DNA from: Byssothecium circinans
Lineage: Eukaryota; Ascomycota; Dothideomycetes; Pleosporales; Massarinaceae
Assembly: GCA_010015675.1 (NCBI GenBank)
Contig: ML976989.1
Span: 663,709-727,708 of the forward strand
Direction: 5' to 3'
Length of the DNA stretch: 64,000 nt
Shown: piece after piece, positions 48,835 to 61,609 of the stretch
Numbering within the stretch: the first letter of the stretch is position 1
How the letters are laid out: each line of letters opens with the position of its first letter
The notes under the pieces: model-generated
Seen by the model: only the letters and a program-made list of their open reading frames with translations
Database searches by the model: none
Told to the model about the DNA's origin: nothing
Position numbers and translations under genes: made by a program

Positions 48835-50128
48835 CGGAGCGGCGCGGGAGTTGTCGGGCGTGGACGAAGAGAAAACGAGCGACTGGACGGCGATGAGACA
48901 CCTTCTGCTATGCGATCATACTAGATAACTGGAGAAGGGCGGGTGGGTATGTCGCGGGGAGGAGAATAGAAAGAGAGACGAAGTGTCTGTGGATAGGGCG
49001 GAGTGGAGAGAAGACGCAGTGCGCCACCCTTAAATGCCAAGGCCTCGCGTCCAGAAGCGGGTTGGGCTTGGGGCGGGCAATGTATCAGTATTCGCGCCGC
49101 CGACCGGTATGGACAAGCGTTAAACAACGTCAGGTCCGTCTGACTTGCCTGGCTGATCCATTTGTATATTGAAGGTGTAATTCGCGGTGTTGCGGACAAG
49201 AACTGCCATGACCTCTGAGGCTTACCCACGACGACTATTCTATTCTTAGTCCTCCGCGTCTAATCTTCAACAAAATCTTAAATCTCCTTAGAGCATAAGA
49301 CAGCAGTCCTAGCGCTGTACGGCTATACCACACATTCTCGTTCTGCCACCATCAAGCATGTTCCCCGCGCTCATGGTGCGACGGCAAACGTTACTTATTA
49401 TCATCGAAAGCAAAAGTTCCCTGGCCGTTGATGCAGATTCATCGGATCAGCGCAGGGGTAGTGTGGCCGTGTTCGCCCGCTTCCGGACCGAAGATTGAAC
49501 CACTTTTTGAACCACCATCGCGCTGCTTCTCCGCCTTGGCTGTGGAGGAGAAGTGAATAAGAGCTCAAAGGTGCCATCGTTGCTCTGGATGAAGAATCAA
49601 GGGACATCGCTCTCTTCGTCAGCCATGGCCTCTTCAAATTGAGTCTGGGCACTGCAAATTCGTGTATTACTCCGATTCGATTCGGGTTGTAAATGACATG
49701 GTCAGTGTAGTAGCCTCGAGAATCCCCATGTGTTTTTATTGGCCAAAGTATTGTTTGGTGATGAAGAAGAGCGTAGACATCGCGGTCCAGGCGGCCGGCA
49801 TCCACATGTCATCATTGTTTGATCATTTGTTCGAACGATACCAAGAATGTCAGTTCTAGACAACCCTGCTGTCCATTGTGTTTCGAGAACGGACTCAATG
49901 CAGAATGAAGAATTGAATGCTACAAACACAACTGGAAATCAATAAAAAACTCTCACTCTGCTTTCCATAGTCTGTCCCAGGTAATCTGTTGCAAAAGTTG
50001 TTGCACTGATACGACACACATCTCTCTAAATTCTATACCTTGAAAGGTAGGACTATGTATACTCCATACCACGCTCCCCAATGAACAAGCAACAAAACAT
50101 CTATCCTTCGAAAAGAAAACAACCACAC
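48835..50128. other. 1.3-kb interval, no gene seen
   Basis: Holds the transporter promoter and the F-box gene 3' region. No tRNA or other element was recognised. Open frames are short and overlap on both strands. Confidence 0.5.
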
Positions 50129-51202
50129 TCACACCGCAACCCCAATCTCGCCATCCGCAAGCGCACCCATGAACTCGGCAACATCCTCACCACGCTCGTC
50201 AAGAACCCATTCCAACGTCTGCACCCACGTCTCGCCATTGTTCTCGAACCAGTCACCCAGCCCTCGAACGTAACCCTCCACCATACCCTTCAGCGGTGCG
50301 TTCTCCTTGAGCCACATGATCTGCTCGGGATCGAGCTTCAGCATGTCTTCCACAACGTAGTAGTGCGGTATGTCGTCGCCCCAGCCCTCGGCACCAACAT
50401 CGTGGTGTGGGTGAAGGCTGTATTTGGAGGCGTTGCGTGTGTTGTAAGTCTGCGTGCTGTGGAAATGGCTTGAAAGCGGGTTGGGCGTGGTCTGGTAATG
50501 CGCCGTAAAGGGATTGTATGCGGGCGTTGGAGGAGTTGGTGGTGGGTAATTTAAATGGATGTTGAATAGCAGCGAGTGCTCGTTATCCGGGTATCGTTTC
50601 TTGAACTTGCGAGCAATCGTCCCATTCGACGGGCAGATATTGCCATGCACCACCTCTCTGAGAACATTATGAACGTCCGCGATCTCGGCCAGCTCCTCAG
50701 TACTCCAATTATGCAGCAGCCCAGCCCGTTTCTGTATTACTAGCCTCGACGCGCGAAGCTCCCGCGGATGCTCGCGATTATGGAATGCACGCGAATACAA
50801 CCATAAACGGTAAACGGCCCGTCGCAAACGATACCGTTCTTCACTCGTCACAAGCCGTCGCAGCTCGAAATTATACTTCCATTTCTTGAATGGATAGATA
50901 TCGCACCATTTCTCGGCCGTTCGGCCGGCGCGCACAATTTGCTTGAGTAGAGCAAGCGAGAAAGGGACAGTACGTATGATATGTGCGGGCTGGCTGGCGT
51001 TGTGGGTGAGGACCTGAGTTAGGTCTTGAAGAGGTCCAAATTGGGCTTCGGCAGCCTTTTCAAGGATAGTGAGTTTTTGGGAGGACGTGTATATGTTGCG
51101 GAAACGGCGGCAGGTGGAGGAGAGGGCCAGGACATCGGTAACGGAGGTACACGATCGGAACACGTGCGTAATGAGCTCGGTGGCGAGATCTTCGAACAAC
51201 AT
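50129..51202 (-). CDS. F-box protein
   Basis: A single exon encodes 357 aa. The N-terminus, MLFEDLATELITHVFRSCTS followed by VLALSSTCRRFRNIY, is an F-box: a short helical motif that binds Skp1 and makes the protein an SCF ubiquitin-ligase adaptor. The remainder has Arg-rich helices (RRAVYRLWLYSRAF) typical of fungus-specific F-box proteins. No leucine-rich or WD repeats are seen, so the substrate is unknown. A Pro/His-rich linker precedes a Trp-rich acidic C-terminus. It is divergent from a 2EXR gene. Confidence 0.85.
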   Translation of the reverse strand: MLFEDLATELITHVFRSCTSVTDVLALSSTCRRFRNIYTSSQKLTILEKAAEAQFGPLQDLTQVLTHNASQPAHIIRTVPFSLALLKQIVRAGRTAEKWCDIYPFKKWKYNFELRRLVTSEERYRLRRAVYRLWLYSRAFHNREHPRELRASRLVIQKRAGLLHNWSTEELAEIADVHNVLREVVHGNICPSNGTIARKFKKRYPDNEHSLLFNIHLNYPPPTPPTPAYNPFTAHYQTTPNPLSSHFHSTQTYNTRNASKYSLHPHHDVGAEGWGDDIPHYYVVEDMLKLDPEQIMWLKENAPLKGMVEGYVRGLGDWFENNGETWVQTLEWVLDERGEDVAEFMGALADGEIGVAV

Positions 51203-51805
51203 TTTGGTGGGTATAGCTCGATCTGAATGGGTTCAGGTGTAGTTGTCAAATTTGGAAACTGTATTGCAAAGGAAATCGTCGACTTCTTCCTCTTGCGTCT
51301 TCACGTCTTTCACTTCTCTTTTTGGGTCTTTTTCTCAAATTGGTATGTCGTATAGTTTGAAACTGGGTCGGCGAGAAGCACAGAGCACTCTTCGTGAGTC
51401 CCTGTTCGCGATTGCGCTGCTTCGTCGCCGAAAGGAAAGGAAGGGCCTCAAATGATACGGACCCCTCCGTTGGGGCTATAGAAAGGGGGTGAGGCATGCT
51501 CGGTGGAGTTGCTGGTAGCGACTGTAGCCATTGCCAGCCCAGAGGGACTGGAAACGTTGGTCGATGTCATAGTTGGGATGGATGGGAAAGGAGTCATCGA
51601 GTAACTGGAGCGCGACCAGATTATGTATCGCCAAGTCCGACCTACATGTTACAAGAAGGCGTTTGGGCCAGGCCTCGGCTCGTGCGTCCCCACTCCGATG
51701 TCGTTGATAACGAGCTCATGCTTTGGAACGGTGCAGGGTAGTGAATATGATAAGTAAGTGCTCATAAATACGATCTTTTTATCGATCTGAAGCATCTTTT
51801 CGAAT
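51203..51805. promoter_or_regulatory. Divergent promoter, F-box / 2EXR genes
   Basis: A 603-bp interval between divergent start codons. No specific motif was recognised. Confidence 0.45.
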
Positions 51806-52645
51806 ATGCGATCTTTGTACTCTTCGCCAAGCAAGTCATCGCCTTTCCTAAAACTTCCAGTCGAGCTACGACTGCGAATCTACACCTACATCCTCCCCCA
51901 CACTTCTACCTTCGACGTCAGCCTCCAGCGCGGCAATGGCGAGCCCGAACGTAGCGAGTACAATCTCACGCTTGTACGCGAGAGCGAGAGCACCGAAAAT
52001 GGGGTATGGAAGATGCAAAAGACACTCCCACGCTCTAGTCGCGAAATGGGCAACGAGATAGTCTGGCGTCGTGGCTGTACCGCAATCCTAGCTGCGAACC
52101 ACCAGATCCACGACGAGTGCGTGGATGTTATTTACGGGGGAAATACATTTGTGATCGACGTCACATTTGATTCTATCAAGTTCCGTCAACGCTGGCGCAC
52201 GGCAAATAACTTGACACCAAGTCGGTCGTATGCCTTCCTGGACCATTTTTCGCAGCGCAATCTCATGCGGATCAAGGACTACGTCATCAATGTCGAGCAT
52301 GTCGATGATTATACGGGCATGATAAAGTACAATTGTGGGGGTAAGGGTTTGACGGCTGGTATACGAGGAATGGTGCAAGAACTGGTGGAGCTGTTGACTT
52401 TGGTGCCGCATTTGCGGAGGCTGCATGTGCACCTGATTGATGGGGCTATCAGTAGAGTGAAGTTTCCGAGCGGTCGAGTTCATCGTGTCCAGGATTGGCA
52501 GAACTATTCGAACTCGCAAACTGTCTTAGAGCCGTTCAGGAGACTTTATGGGGTGAGGATGGCAGGCGTAACGGGTGTTAGCCCGGCATATAGAGAAGAG
52601 CTGGAAAAGAGTCTGACAGAGTTGAGAGGCGTGCCTCAATGCTGA
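51806..52645 (+). CDS. 2EXR-domain (F-box-like) fungal protein
   Basis: A single exon encodes 279 aa. The N-terminal FLKLPVELRLRIYTYILP followed by a conserved helix (ILAANHQIHDECVDVIYGGN) is the fungal 2EXR / DUF7730-like pattern, an F-box-related fold abundant in Dothideomycetes and Leotiomycetes. The middle strand-rich region has LVPHLRRLHVHLIDG. The function is unknown. The domain resembles an F-box, but Skp1 binding is not shown for it. Confidence 0.83.
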   Translation: MRSLYSSPSKSSPFLKLPVELRLRIYTYILPHTSTFDVSLQRGNGEPERSEYNLTLVRESESTENGVWKMQKTLPRSSREMGNEIVWRRGCTAILAANHQIHDECVDVIYGGNTFVIDVTFDSIKFRQRWRTANNLTPSRSYAFLDHFSQRNLMRIKDYVINVEHVDDYTGMIKYNCGGKGLTAGIRGMVQELVELLTLVPHLRRLHVHLIDGAISRVKFPSGRVHRVQDWQNYSNSQTVLEPFRRLYGVRMAGVTGVSPAYREELEKSLTELRGVPQC

Positions 52646-52830
52646 TTTCCGGGCTCTCAGCGAATAAGCAAAAGTTTCGATGCTTCGAGCACAGTACATT
52701 CATGTATCAAAAGTCTAGGCACAGATAAGTGTCACCGAACTTTTGCTCTGGTTCTGTTGCGCCAAACGCCCCCATGCAGTGATACAAAACCGATCTTGAT
52801 CCTCAACGCCTCCTCAGCGCATTCGCTCGC
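52646..52830. other. Convergent 3' interval
   Basis: 185 bp between the stop codons of the 2EXR gene and BRX1. Nothing else is seen. Confidence 0.5.
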
Positions 52831-53908
52831 CTAAGCAAAAAGCACTGAGTCGCTCAGCGGGTCCTTCTCTTTCTTGCGACCACCATGGGTTGTCAGCCCG
52901 AGGTCCCCGCGCTTGATCTTGTTTTCCTTGATTGCTTCGGTCCTCCTGTTGTACTTGCCAGCCTTTCCTCTCCTCAGGTCAGATCGGATCTGGTTGGGGG
53001 ACACAAACTCCTTGTTCTCGTAGATGATGGGGCCTCCGAAGCCTGCTTCCTGGATGACGATTGGTGTCAAGACAAATCGAGGACCAATCTCAACAAGGCT
53101 GACGTCGAGCTCCGTCTTTCCACCTTTCTTCTTCGGCGCCGGGTCGACGTCCATCTCGTCTCCGTCTACAGGCTTCTTCTTGCCTGGTTCGGATTCGTTG
53201 ATTTGGTAGACACGGATCCAGATCTTCCCATCGGCGACGGTGAAAGCCATGACGTGGTCGACAAAGGGCTTGACTTTCCGTGATGTCTTTGGCACGCCGA
53301 AGATCTGGGTGAACAGCTCCTTCATGACCCGGAGATGGGCTTGCTTCTCGAATGCGGCATCGAATGAGAGAACGGGCCGAGATCCCTTTAAGCAGTTGCC
53401 GATGAAATTGAGCTCGTCCATGGTGTGCACTTTGCATTGTCAGTATATATTCTGGGGCTCGTATGTTATGCTTACGGTTCTGGAGATGCATCTTCACTGT
53501 GGGGCCGTTCGGGACCTTGCTCATCCACGCGTACAGATCCTTTCCTTTCCTCGCTTCGAAGAAGAGCACATTGTTGCAGTTGTACAACTCAGCCAATTCA
53601 TTCAGTTGGTACAGTTTGGTCTTCGTGTCCAGCTTCGCCTCTTTCCGGCTGTGAGGCCTTGAAATTGTCAGAATCTATTTTCGATTTTTCTCCGTGTCGA
53701 CCTACATCAGAGAGTACAAGTCTTGCAGAAGGTGTCGGTGTCGGTAAGTCACGCCTCGCGAGCTCTACCTTCTGTCAGCATGTGCACATGGTGTCGGAGG
53801 TTGAGAATATTTGCGTACCAGCACGAGCACGCGCTGCTTGTTTCGCCGCTCTTTTGACCTCTTCTCCTGCTCAGACGGCGCCGAGAGCGTCTTGTACACA
53901 GCAGCCAT
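52831..53908 (-). CDS. BRX1: Ribosome biogenesis protein BRX1 (Brix domain)
   Basis: Four exons (53819-53908, 53706-53764, 53476-53648, 52831-53429) encode 306 aa. The Brix domain begins SSRGVTYRHRHLLQDLYSL and continues with ELYNCNNVLFFEARKGKDLY, MSKVPNGPTVKMHLQNLHTM, GNCLKGSRPVLSFDAAFEK and KVKPFVDHVMAFTVADGKIW. Brx1 acts in the nucleolus in early assembly of the 60S subunit, with Ebp2. An acidic insert (DGDEMDVDP) precedes the last conserved block, and the C-terminus is Lys/Arg-rich. All three introns keep phase. It is divergent from INO80 across 330 bp. Confidence 0.95.
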
Positions 53909-54238
53909 GGTGATTTTTATGTGGGCGTTATTGTGAAAGTCGGTGATATCAGAAAAGCTGTTCGAGAACTTCCAGGCGAGATTTCCTAGAATTTTAGCGG
54001 GCCACGCACAGACCAGGACAGGGGTGGCTTGGGTGCTGCTTCCATCACCGTCCCCAGTTGAGGTCTAGCCCATGATCAAACGAATCGCTCCAGTGCTAGA
54101 AGAGGTGAATGACTACCAGCATCACGCACAACCCAGCCGTCGCCGTCGCCGTCGCTATCGCCATCGCCATATCTGCACACGCCCACCCATGGATCCGCCC
54201 AGAGAGACGCCTTGAAGCTGTCTCCCCCGTCCGTTGCA
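53909..54238. promoter_or_regulatory. Divergent promoter, BRX1 / INO80
   Basis: 330 bp between divergent start codons. A run of GTCGCC-like hexamers lies near 54,137-54,170. No TATA box was recognised. Confidence 0.5.
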
Positions 54239-57200
54239 ATGCTCCGCGATCCGGTGTTGCAGCAATCGATTGACGAGCAGGACCCAGCTTACCACCAAAC
54301 AACTCAAAGCGGCTCCTCCACGACACCCGGTGCCGCCCCTAACTCGCGTCTACACCACCGCTCGCCCACCTCCCCACACTCCACCGAGCTGCCTCCGCGC
54401 TACAACCGCGACAGCGGCGACGGCGCGCCCTCGAAATTATTCTACGATCCGGTCTCTGACCATGGCCACCGCAACCTAAGTCAGCATAGCGCGCGATACG
54501 AGAGCAGTTATAACTATCCACCACCGGTACGTCTTCTTCTCGTCCATCATTGGCCCAGTGGCGCTTCCCTCAGGAAGCTGCATACCGAGACGTGTGCTAA
54601 CGCCAACCTTCGCAGACTCGAGACGCGCACGCCGCCTACCCCGACACTCGTCCGCCGGAGAGTCCATTTAACAATCCGTACCGGTCGCCCATCGCGACTA
54701 CCTTCGCCCATCAGTCGCCGCTTCAGCGTCCACCCTCCCACGGCCATACCACGGCTGGCATGGAAGCCATGTCGCATTCGCCGGTGTCCCCGAGCGTCTA
54801 CCAGTCGATAAATCGCGGAGCTGTGCAGCCACCACCGCCCCACTATGAGCGCAGGCCGTCGGTCAAGGAGGAGGTGAGTGAATGCCTCTCCCAAGTTACT
54901 GCTCGTTTGCTGACAATGACTACAACAGGCTGCACCGCCGCCGCCCAAGCGCGACCCCATGTCGCTCTCCAGCATCATGTCCTCCGGTGCAGATCCCGAT
55001 CCTCCCTCTAAACCCCAACAACCCCCACCCTTCAACCACTCCGAACCGCGTCGGTCATCCAAGTCATCCATCAACCAGCTCCTCGTCAAACAAGAGGTCA
55101 TGCCGTCCCTAGCATCCGCCGACCATCCCTTGCTGCACGGAGGAGCTACACAACGCGACATCTACGAAAGCATGCCTCCGGTTGCCAGCGTGCCGCTACT
55201 ACAGCCTGCCCCTCGGGAACTCCCCATACCCGACGAAGCCGCAGTCGAGGCCGCATTGGCTCACATCGAGACTAGCGAGATGAACGACATCAGCGGGATT
55301 GGCTTTGAGTATGACAAAGCGGAGTATCTTTCACAAAGTCACAAACGCGGGTTGGATGTAGAAGCTCTTGAGGCCTCCAAACGCAAGGTAAGAGACGCTT
55401 CCAACTACCCACTTGTCCATTCTAACATGGCACAGCGACGTCGCACAGTCGTCATTGCCCGTCATGCCGATGTCCTCGCCGCTCACCGCGACGCCGCGAA
55501 GCAAGCCTACAGTATGGACCATGAAGGTGCAGCCTGGCAGCAAGTTCAAGACCAGGAGATCGCCGAAGAAAAGGAGCGCAAGAAGGACATGCAGCGCAAG
55601 CGACGACGAGAGAAGACAATCCAGAACGAAGAAGCCAAGCGCGCCGAAGCACTAGCTCGAGCAGGCCAAGCCGAGAATGAAGAAGAGAAGGAGAAGCATT
55701 TGCGCGAAGCTCAAAAGGCCGAACGAAAGGCCAAGACAACAAGCCAGCTGCTGCAAGGAAACGCACCCAGCAAGGACTTCCGCGAACTCACTCCTCATGC
55801 ACCAAACTTTGAAGGCGGCACCATGAGCTCATTCCAAGCGTCTGATGATGTACTCGGTAGCAAGAGGAAGGGCGGACGTGCGGGTGGACGCCTCAAGAAG
55901 AGCAAGGAGCAGAAGCAGGCCGAGAAAGATGCTGCCGCCGCTGGACAAGCTGCCCTTGATCGTGGCGATGAGCTTCCACCTATTGCTCCTAGAGAAGAGG
56001 CTCGTCTTGGGTTATTACGGGATAGGAGCGCGACCGAGGACCTGGGTCCCCTGGTGCTGACGTCCTACAACTCAAAAGTCTACGAGAACCTATTGAGCCA
56101 AATCTGGAAGGATATCGCCAAGAAGGACATCCCCAAGGTCGCTCGCTTGAAGGAGAACTCGCTTTCTACGAAACAGTCGAACCTTCGCAAGACTGCGCAA
56201 CTGGCGTCCAAAGAGGCGCGCCGATGGCAAATGCGGACCAACAAGAGCATGAAGGATGTACAGGCTCGCGCCAAGCGGAGTATGCGAGAGATGCTTGGTT
56301 TCTGGAAGCGGAACGAACGTGACGAGCGCGACCAGCGAAAGATGGCCGAGCGTCAAGAATTGGAGAATGCAAAGAAAGCTGAAGCTGACCGTGAAGCCAA
56401 TCGCCAAAAGCGGAAGCTCAACTTCCTCATTTCTCAGACTGAGCTCTACTCTCACTTTATCGGTAAGAAGGCCAGAACCGACGAAATCGAAAGGTCGACA
56501 GACGATGCGGATGCCGCAGCTGCGGATACCCCTGGGCCTGCTGGACCTTCTGTCGATATGACAGATGCTCCTGACCAACCTGGTGCGAGGGTGACCAATT
56601 TCGAAGACCTCGATTTCGACAACGATGATGAGAGCGCACTCAAGGCGGCCGCCATGGCAAATGCTCAGCACGCCGTGCAAGAAGCACAGGACCGGGCTCG
56701 CGCATTCAACAACGCTGGAGGCGACGATGATGGCGAATTGAACTTCCAGAATCCTTCCGGTCTTCAGGACGCAAAAGACTTCATTCCCCAGCCGAAATTG
56801 CTCGACTGCACACTCAAGGAGTACCAACTCAAGGGTCTCAATTGGCTGGTCAACCTCTACGAACAAGGTATCAACGGTATCTTGGCGGACGAGATGGGTC
56901 TTGGAAAGACAGTGCAGTCCATTTCTGTGATGGCTTACCTGGTTGAGAAGTACAATATCTGGGGTCCTTACTTGGTCATTGCTCCGGCATCCACTCTGCA
57001 CAACTGGCAACAAGAAATCACAAGGTTTGTGCCGACACTCAAAGTTCTACCATACTGGGGCAACGCAAAGGACCGCAAGATCCTTCGAAAGTTCTGGGAT
57101 CGGAAGCACGTTACCTACACGAAGGACTCGCCTTTCCACGTCCTCGTCACTTCTTACCAGCTAGTTGTGCAAGACGCGCAATACTTCCAGAAGATCCGCT

Positions 57201-59403
57201 GGCAGTATATGATCCTCGACGAGGCCCAGGCCATCAAATCATCTCAGAGTTCTCGATGGAAGAGTTTGCTAGGTTTCCACTCGCGCAATCGTCTGTTGCT
57301 CACTGGTACGCCTATTCAGAACAACATGCAGGAACTTTGGGCTCTTCTGCATTTCATCATGCCAAGCTTGTTCGACTCCCATGACGAGTTCAGCGACTGG
57401 TTCTCCAAGGACATTGAAAGCCACGCCCAGAGCAACACGAAGCTCAATGAAGATCAGCTAAAGCGCCTGCACATGATCCTCAAACCTTTCATGTTGCGAC
57501 GTGTCAAGAAACATGTGCAGAAAGAGCTTGGGGACAAGATCGAGTTGGATGTCTTCTGCGACTTGACGTATCGACAGCGAGCGTACTACACCAGCCTGCG
57601 AAACAAGATCAGCTTCATGGACTTGATCGAGAAGGCTATTGGTGACGAGCAAGACAGTGCTACCCTGATGAACCTAGTCATGCAGTTCCGAAAGGTCTGC
57701 AATCACCCAGATTTGTTCGAGCGAGCCGATACCTGGTCACCCTTCTCGTTCGCATACTTCGCTGAGACTGCATCCTTTATGCGCGAAGGACGGGATGTCA
57801 TCGTTGGATACTCCACTCGCAATATGATCGAATACCGCCTGCCACGACTTGTATGCCGCAATGGTGGTCGCCTCGACATTCCTGGTCCAGAGAATCCAAA
57901 GGCCGGGTTCAAAGGCCACTATCTTGACAATTTGATGAACGTCTGGAGTCGAGATCATGTGCATGAGTCTTCCAAGCGCAGTGGAGCCTTCAACTGGCTA
58001 CGCCTAGCAGATGTCTCCGCCAACGAGGCTTCCACGATCGCCAAGAAGGATCTTTTCCAGCGCGCTGTCGACCTATGCGGCAAGCCTGAACGCCTAGCTC
58101 GCTTCAACATCCTATACGATGGTGAGGATGGTATATATGCTCCGGAACATTCCATGCTAAACATCGTCGAGCGTCAAAAGCGTAGTCCGCTAGCTGAAGT
58201 TACCACGGAGGGTTACATGCAGAATCTCCTCAATGTTTCCCAGACAGCTTTTGAGGCAACTGGCCTGGATACGATTGAGCGGTGCGCTAAGCCTGCGGCT
58301 TCCGCGCCTCCCATTGAGTTGGATTGTTCTAGCCAAGGTGTGATCGCGGAAAAGCAGCGCACATTCTTCAACTTACAGATGCGGGCTACCCTCTTCGGTA
58401 CTTCCGAGAAGAACGAACAAGCACTCTTGGAGTCGAAGGTGGACACTTCGACCATCGTGCGCGATAGGCTGCCTCCCCCGACGAACACCCGAGCACGTTA
58501 CACCCATGTCCAGGTGCCTTCAATGCAACGCTTCGTCACCGACTCTGGAAAGCTTGCTCGTTTGGACGCTCTGTTGAAGGAGCTCAAGAAGAACGATCAT
58601 CGTGTCTTGCTCTACTTCCAGATGACCAAGATGATCGACCTGATGGAGGAATACCTTACCCATCGAAACTACAAGTTTGTCCGTCTGGATGGTTCGACCA
58701 AGCTCGAGGATCGCCGGGATACCGTTTCGGACTTCCAAAACGATCGATCGATTTTCGTCTTCCTACTGTCGACTCGTGCTGGTGGTTTGGGTATCAACTT
58801 GACGTCGGCTGACACTGTTATCTTCTACGACTCCGATTGGAATCCAACAATCGACTCTCAGGCCATGGACCGTGCCCATCGTCTGGGACAGACTCGGCAG
58901 GTCACCGTGTACCGTCTCATTACCCGCGGCACCATCGAAGAGCGTATCCGCAAGCGTGCGCTTCAGAAAGAAGAAGTGCAGCGTGTCGTCATCTCCGGCG
59001 GTTCCGGCGCTGGTGTCGACTTCAACACCCGGTCTCGTGAGAACCGCACCAAGGACATTGCCATGTGGCTCGCAGACGATGATCAAGCCGCAGAGATCGA
59101 GAAGAAGGAAGCCGAGCTGGCCGAGCAAGAGAAGAATGCTCCGCAGAGCAAGAAGCGCAAGCGAAAGAAGGTCGAGGCCAGCTTGGACGACATGTACCAT
59201 GAAGGTGAGTCCCCAGTATTCAATTATGCCTATGACATGTATTAATCATGGACACAGGCGAAGGTCATTTCGATGAGTCGGCCAAGCCTAGCGGCACCGC
59301 TACCCCCGTCCCCGAAGCCCCTGTCGGCAAGCGCAAGAAGGGCATGAGCAAGAAGGCAAAGACGGCCAAGCAGCGTCTAGCCGTCGCTGATGGCCAGGTC
59401 TAG
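54239..59403 (+). CDS. INO80: Chromatin-remodelling ATPase INO80
   Basis: Four exons (54239-54526, 54616-54873, 54929-59204, 59258-59403) encode 1,655 aa. A Pro/Ser-rich N-terminus leads to a basic coiled stretch and the DBINO region ([40 protein letters not shown]). The Snf2 ATPase then has [19 protein letters not shown] (motif I), [17 protein letters not shown] (motif II), [19 protein letters not shown] (motif III), the long INO80-class insertion, and [20 protein letters not shown] with [19 protein letters not shown] (motifs V-VI). INO80 slides nucleosomes and exchanges H2A.Z in transcription and DNA repair. The last intron splits a basic tail that ends RLAVADGQV. The start is the first ATG in the frame of exon 1. 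Confidence 0.96.
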
Positions 59404-60711
59404 ACCACATTCGTATTCAGATATCCTTGGCCCACATTTTCTCCCCCCCCCCCAATTTCCCTGTACCACCACATCATATCCTTGGGCATTTTTAGCACCA
59501 TCTTTTGCGCACACAGGGCGTCTTTATTTTGCGGAAAAGCTGCATATTGTCTGGGCTCAATACGTTTTTTCTTTATACGGACCTTTTGAGAAAGACTTGC
59601 GGATACGAGGGGGGTTAGGGTCTAGGAGCAGGAGTGGATCAGGAGTAGAGTAGGAAGGGGAAGTCTGGCAAGCAAGGGTTGTTCTCTGGGAGGCTTTTGT
59701 AACACTACCTACACCACATATTCATCTGCCACTTTCTCTTCTGGGGTTTCTGGGTGTACCTAAGGTCTTTTTGTGGGCCGTGGGGGGTGCTAAAATGAGA
59801 TGGAGCTTGTCGACGTGTGAGGCTGTGTGGGGTTGGGGGTGCGTGTTCTGGCTGAGTAGACGGGGTAGGGGAGGTTGGGGGGAGATAGAAGAATATAGAG
59901 TCGTTTTAATTATGTGACTTGTGTGGATTGGCTTTGTGAGCTGCGCTTTTTGTTGGCACATTGTTGTTTTCGTGCTCATGCTCATGCTCTTCCCGATGGT
60001 GTGTTTGTTGGAGGTTTGCGTAATATAACTTGTGCGCAGCTCAACTTTGGCGCCGTCTACTTTTATTGCTGAACGACATCAGCACTGTATATACCTCAGC
60101 ACTGCTTTCATACTTACCCTTCTTATCTTTAGCTCTTTTTACCTCTGCATAATGAAGTAACGGATAAGTATGGCAGTGATTGAGTGCGGCCATGACAGTC
60201 AGTCGCCTGTGTAAGTCTAATGATAGGAGAATAGCAGCGGTACTGACAGAGATGGCAAAAGTCTACATACGTTTCCCATAGTTTAGGTAGTGAAAAGTGT
60301 TCTTGAATGTTTTTCGCTCTAGCTAGTACTGCGATTGAAGATGTAAATCTACATACCCTGCAAGGTGATAGATAGACGGATGTTTCAAGACTTCAATGAT
60401 GCTTAGAATTACTAGATAAATAAAACGCAGAGAAAGAGGGGGTTAAAGCAAGGCGTAACGTAATATAATATATCCAATGTTTACCTCTAACGTTCCCCCC
60501 TACGTGACAGAAAACCCATAGTGCTGACATGGAAATACCACGAGAGCAATCTATTATCTAACCTACGGTGTTTCCATTCTATAATTTGTGAAGGGAACAC
60601 GCCAGCTAATTCGTCTAACTGATACCGGAACGATTGTCTGTCCCCCAACGTGTATCCAGGGATCGCGGTTGAGCTTGCTTACGGCCTACATCTCCAAGAT
60701 CCCTGAATGTA
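59404..60711. other. 1.3-kb interval downstream of INO80
   Basis: A C-run (59443-59453) and a T/G-rich tract are likely INO80 3' UTR. About 60,100-60,700 is AT-rich. No gene is seen. Confidence 0.5.
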
Positions 60712-61167
60712 CTAGATTAAAGCCGAATTAGCCGACGTAATAATTAAGGTTAGGACAAACCGAACGTACAATGGCTCGTTTTTGGAAACTTGGAAAATTT
60801 GAAGTTCCAGCTCGCTGAGGTTGATATCTGAGATTGTTTTGTAGTGGAGATCGAGGACAAAGAACAAATGGGAAGGTGAAGACGGCTCAAACAATATATG
60901 TACATAGAGATCCTTGTCTAGAAGTTCGAGGTCGAGACCTTGTGAATCGAAGAAGGCTTTGAGCATCTCATTCTGAGTCTTGAAATGTCGCTCGGGACAT
61001 TTAAGAACGATGCGTTTCGGAGCGGCCTGGATCATTGTAGTGGGGACAATTTGCTGCTGCCGAAGGCGAGAATCGCTGGTGTGATGAATTTGATGGAATG
61101 TTGAGCCAGGGGAGAACGACTGGTCGCTGCTTTGAGCTCCGTGTTGCCTCAAATAAGTGATGACCAA
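60712..61167 (-). CDS. Weak hypothetical small protein
   Basis: A single open frame of 151 codons. Starting at the internal ATG (61035), it would give 107 aa beginning MIQAAPKRIVLKCPERHF. The later start is preferred because the upstream part is Gln/Ser-rich and featureless. The core reads like a folded domain (NEMLKAFFDSQGLDLELLDK, HLFFVLDLHYKTISDINL) but matches no family I know. It lies in an AT-rich, gene-poor pocket. It may be a real orphan gene or chance. Confidence 0.35.
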   Translation of the reverse strand: MVITYLRQHGAQSSDQSFSPGSTFHQIHHTSDSRLRQQQIVPTTMIQAAPKRIVLKCPERHFKTQNEMLKAFFDSQGLDLELLDKDLYVHILFEPSSPSHLFFVLDLHYKTISDINLSELELQIFQVSKNEPLYVRFVLTLIITSANSALI

Positions 61168-61609
61168 TCATGCTGACATAAGCGTGTAAAACCTCGCTCT
61201 AACTGCATTCAGAAATCGCCTCTTCGGAAGGTACCGCCGACCATGGCGACTGGTCCTGAGTCTGCTCGCCACAACGCTGCTATGTACCTGGTAAGATATA
61301 TTATCAAATGCTGAGGCTTCAAAGACTGACTTGATAAGATGTTTCTCTGTAATTAAGGATTGTTGACTCGTTAGACGCAATTTAAGCAGTGCACGCTATT
61401 AAGCTCCGCAAGAAGCGGACATAAAAAAGATAGTCACGCACAGGTAATTTATGTATACGAAGTGTTTTCTATAATGCAAGAGCTACAGCACACGAATAAT
61501 ACCGAGGATTTAATTATTTTACCATATACATGACTCTATAGTTGCTTGAAGCTGAGGTACCTTGCTTAATTTCCCATATAGTGCGCTTTCCTAATCTACG
61601 GGACAGACG
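61168..61609. other. AT-rich interval
   Basis: 442 bp upstream of the weak small gene and downstream of the large acidic gene. No element is seen. Confidence 0.45.
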
